A stretch of 64,000 nt of DNA, from the NCBI RefSeq assembly GCF_001426705.1, contig NZ_LMFC01000005.1, positions 232,617-296,616 of the forward strand, in the 5' to 3' direction. Below the pieces are notes generated by a model. It saw nothing but the letters and a program-made list of their open reading frames with translations, had not been told where the DNA came from and did not search any database. Position numbers and translations under genes: made by a program. Positions 63,538 to 64,000 of this stretch are shown here, piece by piece (within the stretch, counting starts at the first letter, position 1; each line of letters begins with the position of its first letter). Source of the DNA: Cellulomonas sp. Root485. Its GTDB lineage: Bacteria > Actinomycetota > Actinomycetes > Actinomycetales > Cellulomonadaceae.

Positions 63538-63937
63538 AATCGGCGTCCCCCTGCGATTCTTTCCGCAACCCGTGCAGCTGCGAGCGGAGGAACGGTACAT
63601 GGGGCCAGTCACAAATCATGCTTCGGACAATTCATACACGGTCTACAAAAGCGGCATAACGCGCGCGAAATCTGTACCTAAACCGACGAAACGACCTTCA
63701 CATTCGAGCCTTGCCTGTCACGACCAACGCTGACTCTCGGCGCGGCACAGTCCTGGCGACTGATCGGCGACGCGCTGCGCGACCCATCGCTCGTGCTGGG
63801 TCGACTTGGAGCAGCGCCTGCCGGGCAGGAACCAACGACGGCACTCGCAGGGATCGTGGTCGTCGCGATCGGTTCCGAATCAGTTCCTACTAGCGATGTA
63901 CCGGGGTCATCACCCCAGTTCAACGCGTTGCAGCGTG
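63538..63937. other. 400-bp gene-free region upstream of the RHS gene
   Basis: The region is comparatively A/T-rich (especially 63590-63700) and probably holds the RHS promoter on the minus strand; an AGGGGGA ribosome site lies about 9 nt before ATG 63537. The only open frames are short and have no plausible start or composition. A short hairpin (GGGGT/ACCCC, about 63903-63916) and a perfect 10-bp palindrome (63921-63930) lie just inside the right repeat. No integrase gene is present. Confidence 0.6.
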
Positions 63938-64000
63938 CAGTCTTCCAAACTGGCGGTGCGGGTTCGATTCCCGTCGTCCGCTCGCATCTTGCCAGGTCAC
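63938..64000 (+). repeat. attR-type direct repeat (truncated copy of tRNA-Gly 3' end)
   Basis: This repeats 55493-55555 exactly and is cut by the window edge, so the true repeat may be longer. It contains the 3' 45 nt of tRNA-Gly but not the acceptor 5' strand or D arm, so it is not a functional tRNA. It marks the right end of the island, or the junction to a second element in a tandem array. Confidence 0.92.

Larger units (their letters stand above)
55493..64000. mobile_element. Integrated genomic island at tRNA-Gly carrying an RHS toxin
   Basis: The segment is bounded by a direct repeat of at least 63 bp (55493-55555 and 63938-64000), one copy within the intact tRNA-Gly gene and one a 3' tRNA fragment. 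The distance between copies is 8,445 bp. Base composition inside is clearly lower in G/C than in the flanking chromosome, most of all at 55.9-57.2 kb. The cargo is a WapA/RHS-type toxin, two immunity-like genes and a small doubtful gene. No integrase, excisionase, replication or transfer gene is visible, so the element is either non-autonomous or one unit of a tandem array extending past the window. Confidence 0.85.

Noticed and set aside
62777..63612. Treating the N-terminal RHS part as an independent secreted protein starting at 63612
   Set aside because: Its end after the G5 run is out-of-frame Arg/Gly-rich sequence, and the protein logic continues in the other frame. The start at 63537 has the better ribosome site and signal peptide.
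63678..63923. 81-codon minus-strand frame upstream of the RHS gene
   Set aside because: It is Ser/Pro/Ala-rich with no ribosome site and no domain, and it overlaps a hairpin near the att repeat.
55556..64000. A hidden integrase or transposase in the island
   Set aside because: Neither strand shows the Arg-His-x-x-Arg...Tyr pattern of tyrosine recombinases, a serine-recombinase catalytic domain or a DDE enzyme. The only non-RHS genes are short.
1..64000. CRISPR array
   Set aside because: No regularly spaced identical repeats of 20-40 bp were seen. The only repeats are the att pair, the tandem hairpins and short motifs.

Overview
The window is high-GC chromosome from an actinomycete. The coding style (dense GTG/ATG starts, 4-bp stop/start overlaps, strong G/C third positions), the F420 genes, the clpP1-clpP2-clpX-tig block and the Pls-type NRPS suggest Cellulomonadaceae or a close relative. 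The genus is an inference from gene content. Codon use and base composition are uniform up to about 55.5 kb. From 55.5 kb to the right edge the sequence is foreign: a tRNA-Gly-targeted island whose flanking direct repeats are both visible.

Layout. (1) 1-6.2 kb, minus strand: one translationally coupled operon, pnuC-nadR (nicotinamide riboside uptake and NAD synthesis), then a MoxR-type AAA+ ATPase, a protein with a bpX/beta-propeller-like tail, a metallopeptidase-vWA protein and a gene cut by the window edge. The last four look like a MoxR-vWA-beta-propeller ternary (conflict-type) system. (2) 6.2-14.4 kb: HAD phosphatase, TipA-like MerR regulator with a textbook 19-bp-spacer promoter, secreted ricin-lectin/Fn3/sugar dehydrogenase, a heterodimeric ABC exporter and an SDR. 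(3) 14.4-24.4 kb: reductive pyrimidine (or hydantoin) catabolism: beta-ureidopropionase-like nitrilase, dihydropyrimidinase, an LLM flavin/F420 oxidoreductase, a complete NMT1/THI5-type ABC importer and an omega-aminotransferase, with a divergent MocR regulator. No dihydropyrimidine dehydrogenase is present. (4) 24.4-27.5 kb: DUF6223 membrane protein, a NarL-type two-component pair, a perfect SOS (LexA) box and a HIT protein. (5) 27.7-35.9 kb: coenzyme F420 cluster: proposed F420-0 ABC transporter, cofD/fbiA, cofC/fbiD, a stand-alone cofE and an F420-dependent G6PD-family oxidoreductase, interleaved with a zinc peptidase, an HhH-GPD protein and a small membrane protein. (6) 35.9-47.5 kb: M1 peptidase, Pls/PosA-type NRPS, valS, a long-chain acyl-CoA ligase, a baeRF/Vms1-like protein and chorismate mutase. 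(7) 47.5-55.2 kb: clpX, clpP2, clpP1, a membrane protein, tig, a GT1 glycosyltransferase and a DUF389 protein. (8) 55.3-64.0 kb: tRNA-Pro, tRNA-Gly(TCC) and the island.

The island lies between a repeat of at least 63 bp: the 3' part of tRNA-Gly plus 18 bp at 55493-55555, and a copy at 63938-64000 that runs into the window edge. It holds a giant secreted WapA/RHS-type polymorphic toxin (about 2,240 aa, broken by a single-base shift in a G5 run) with a hydrophobic C-terminal tip. Behind it are two tightly coupled small genes, one with two membrane segments, that are immunity candidates. No integrase is visible inside, so the element is either a satellite or part of a tandem island array continuing to the right.
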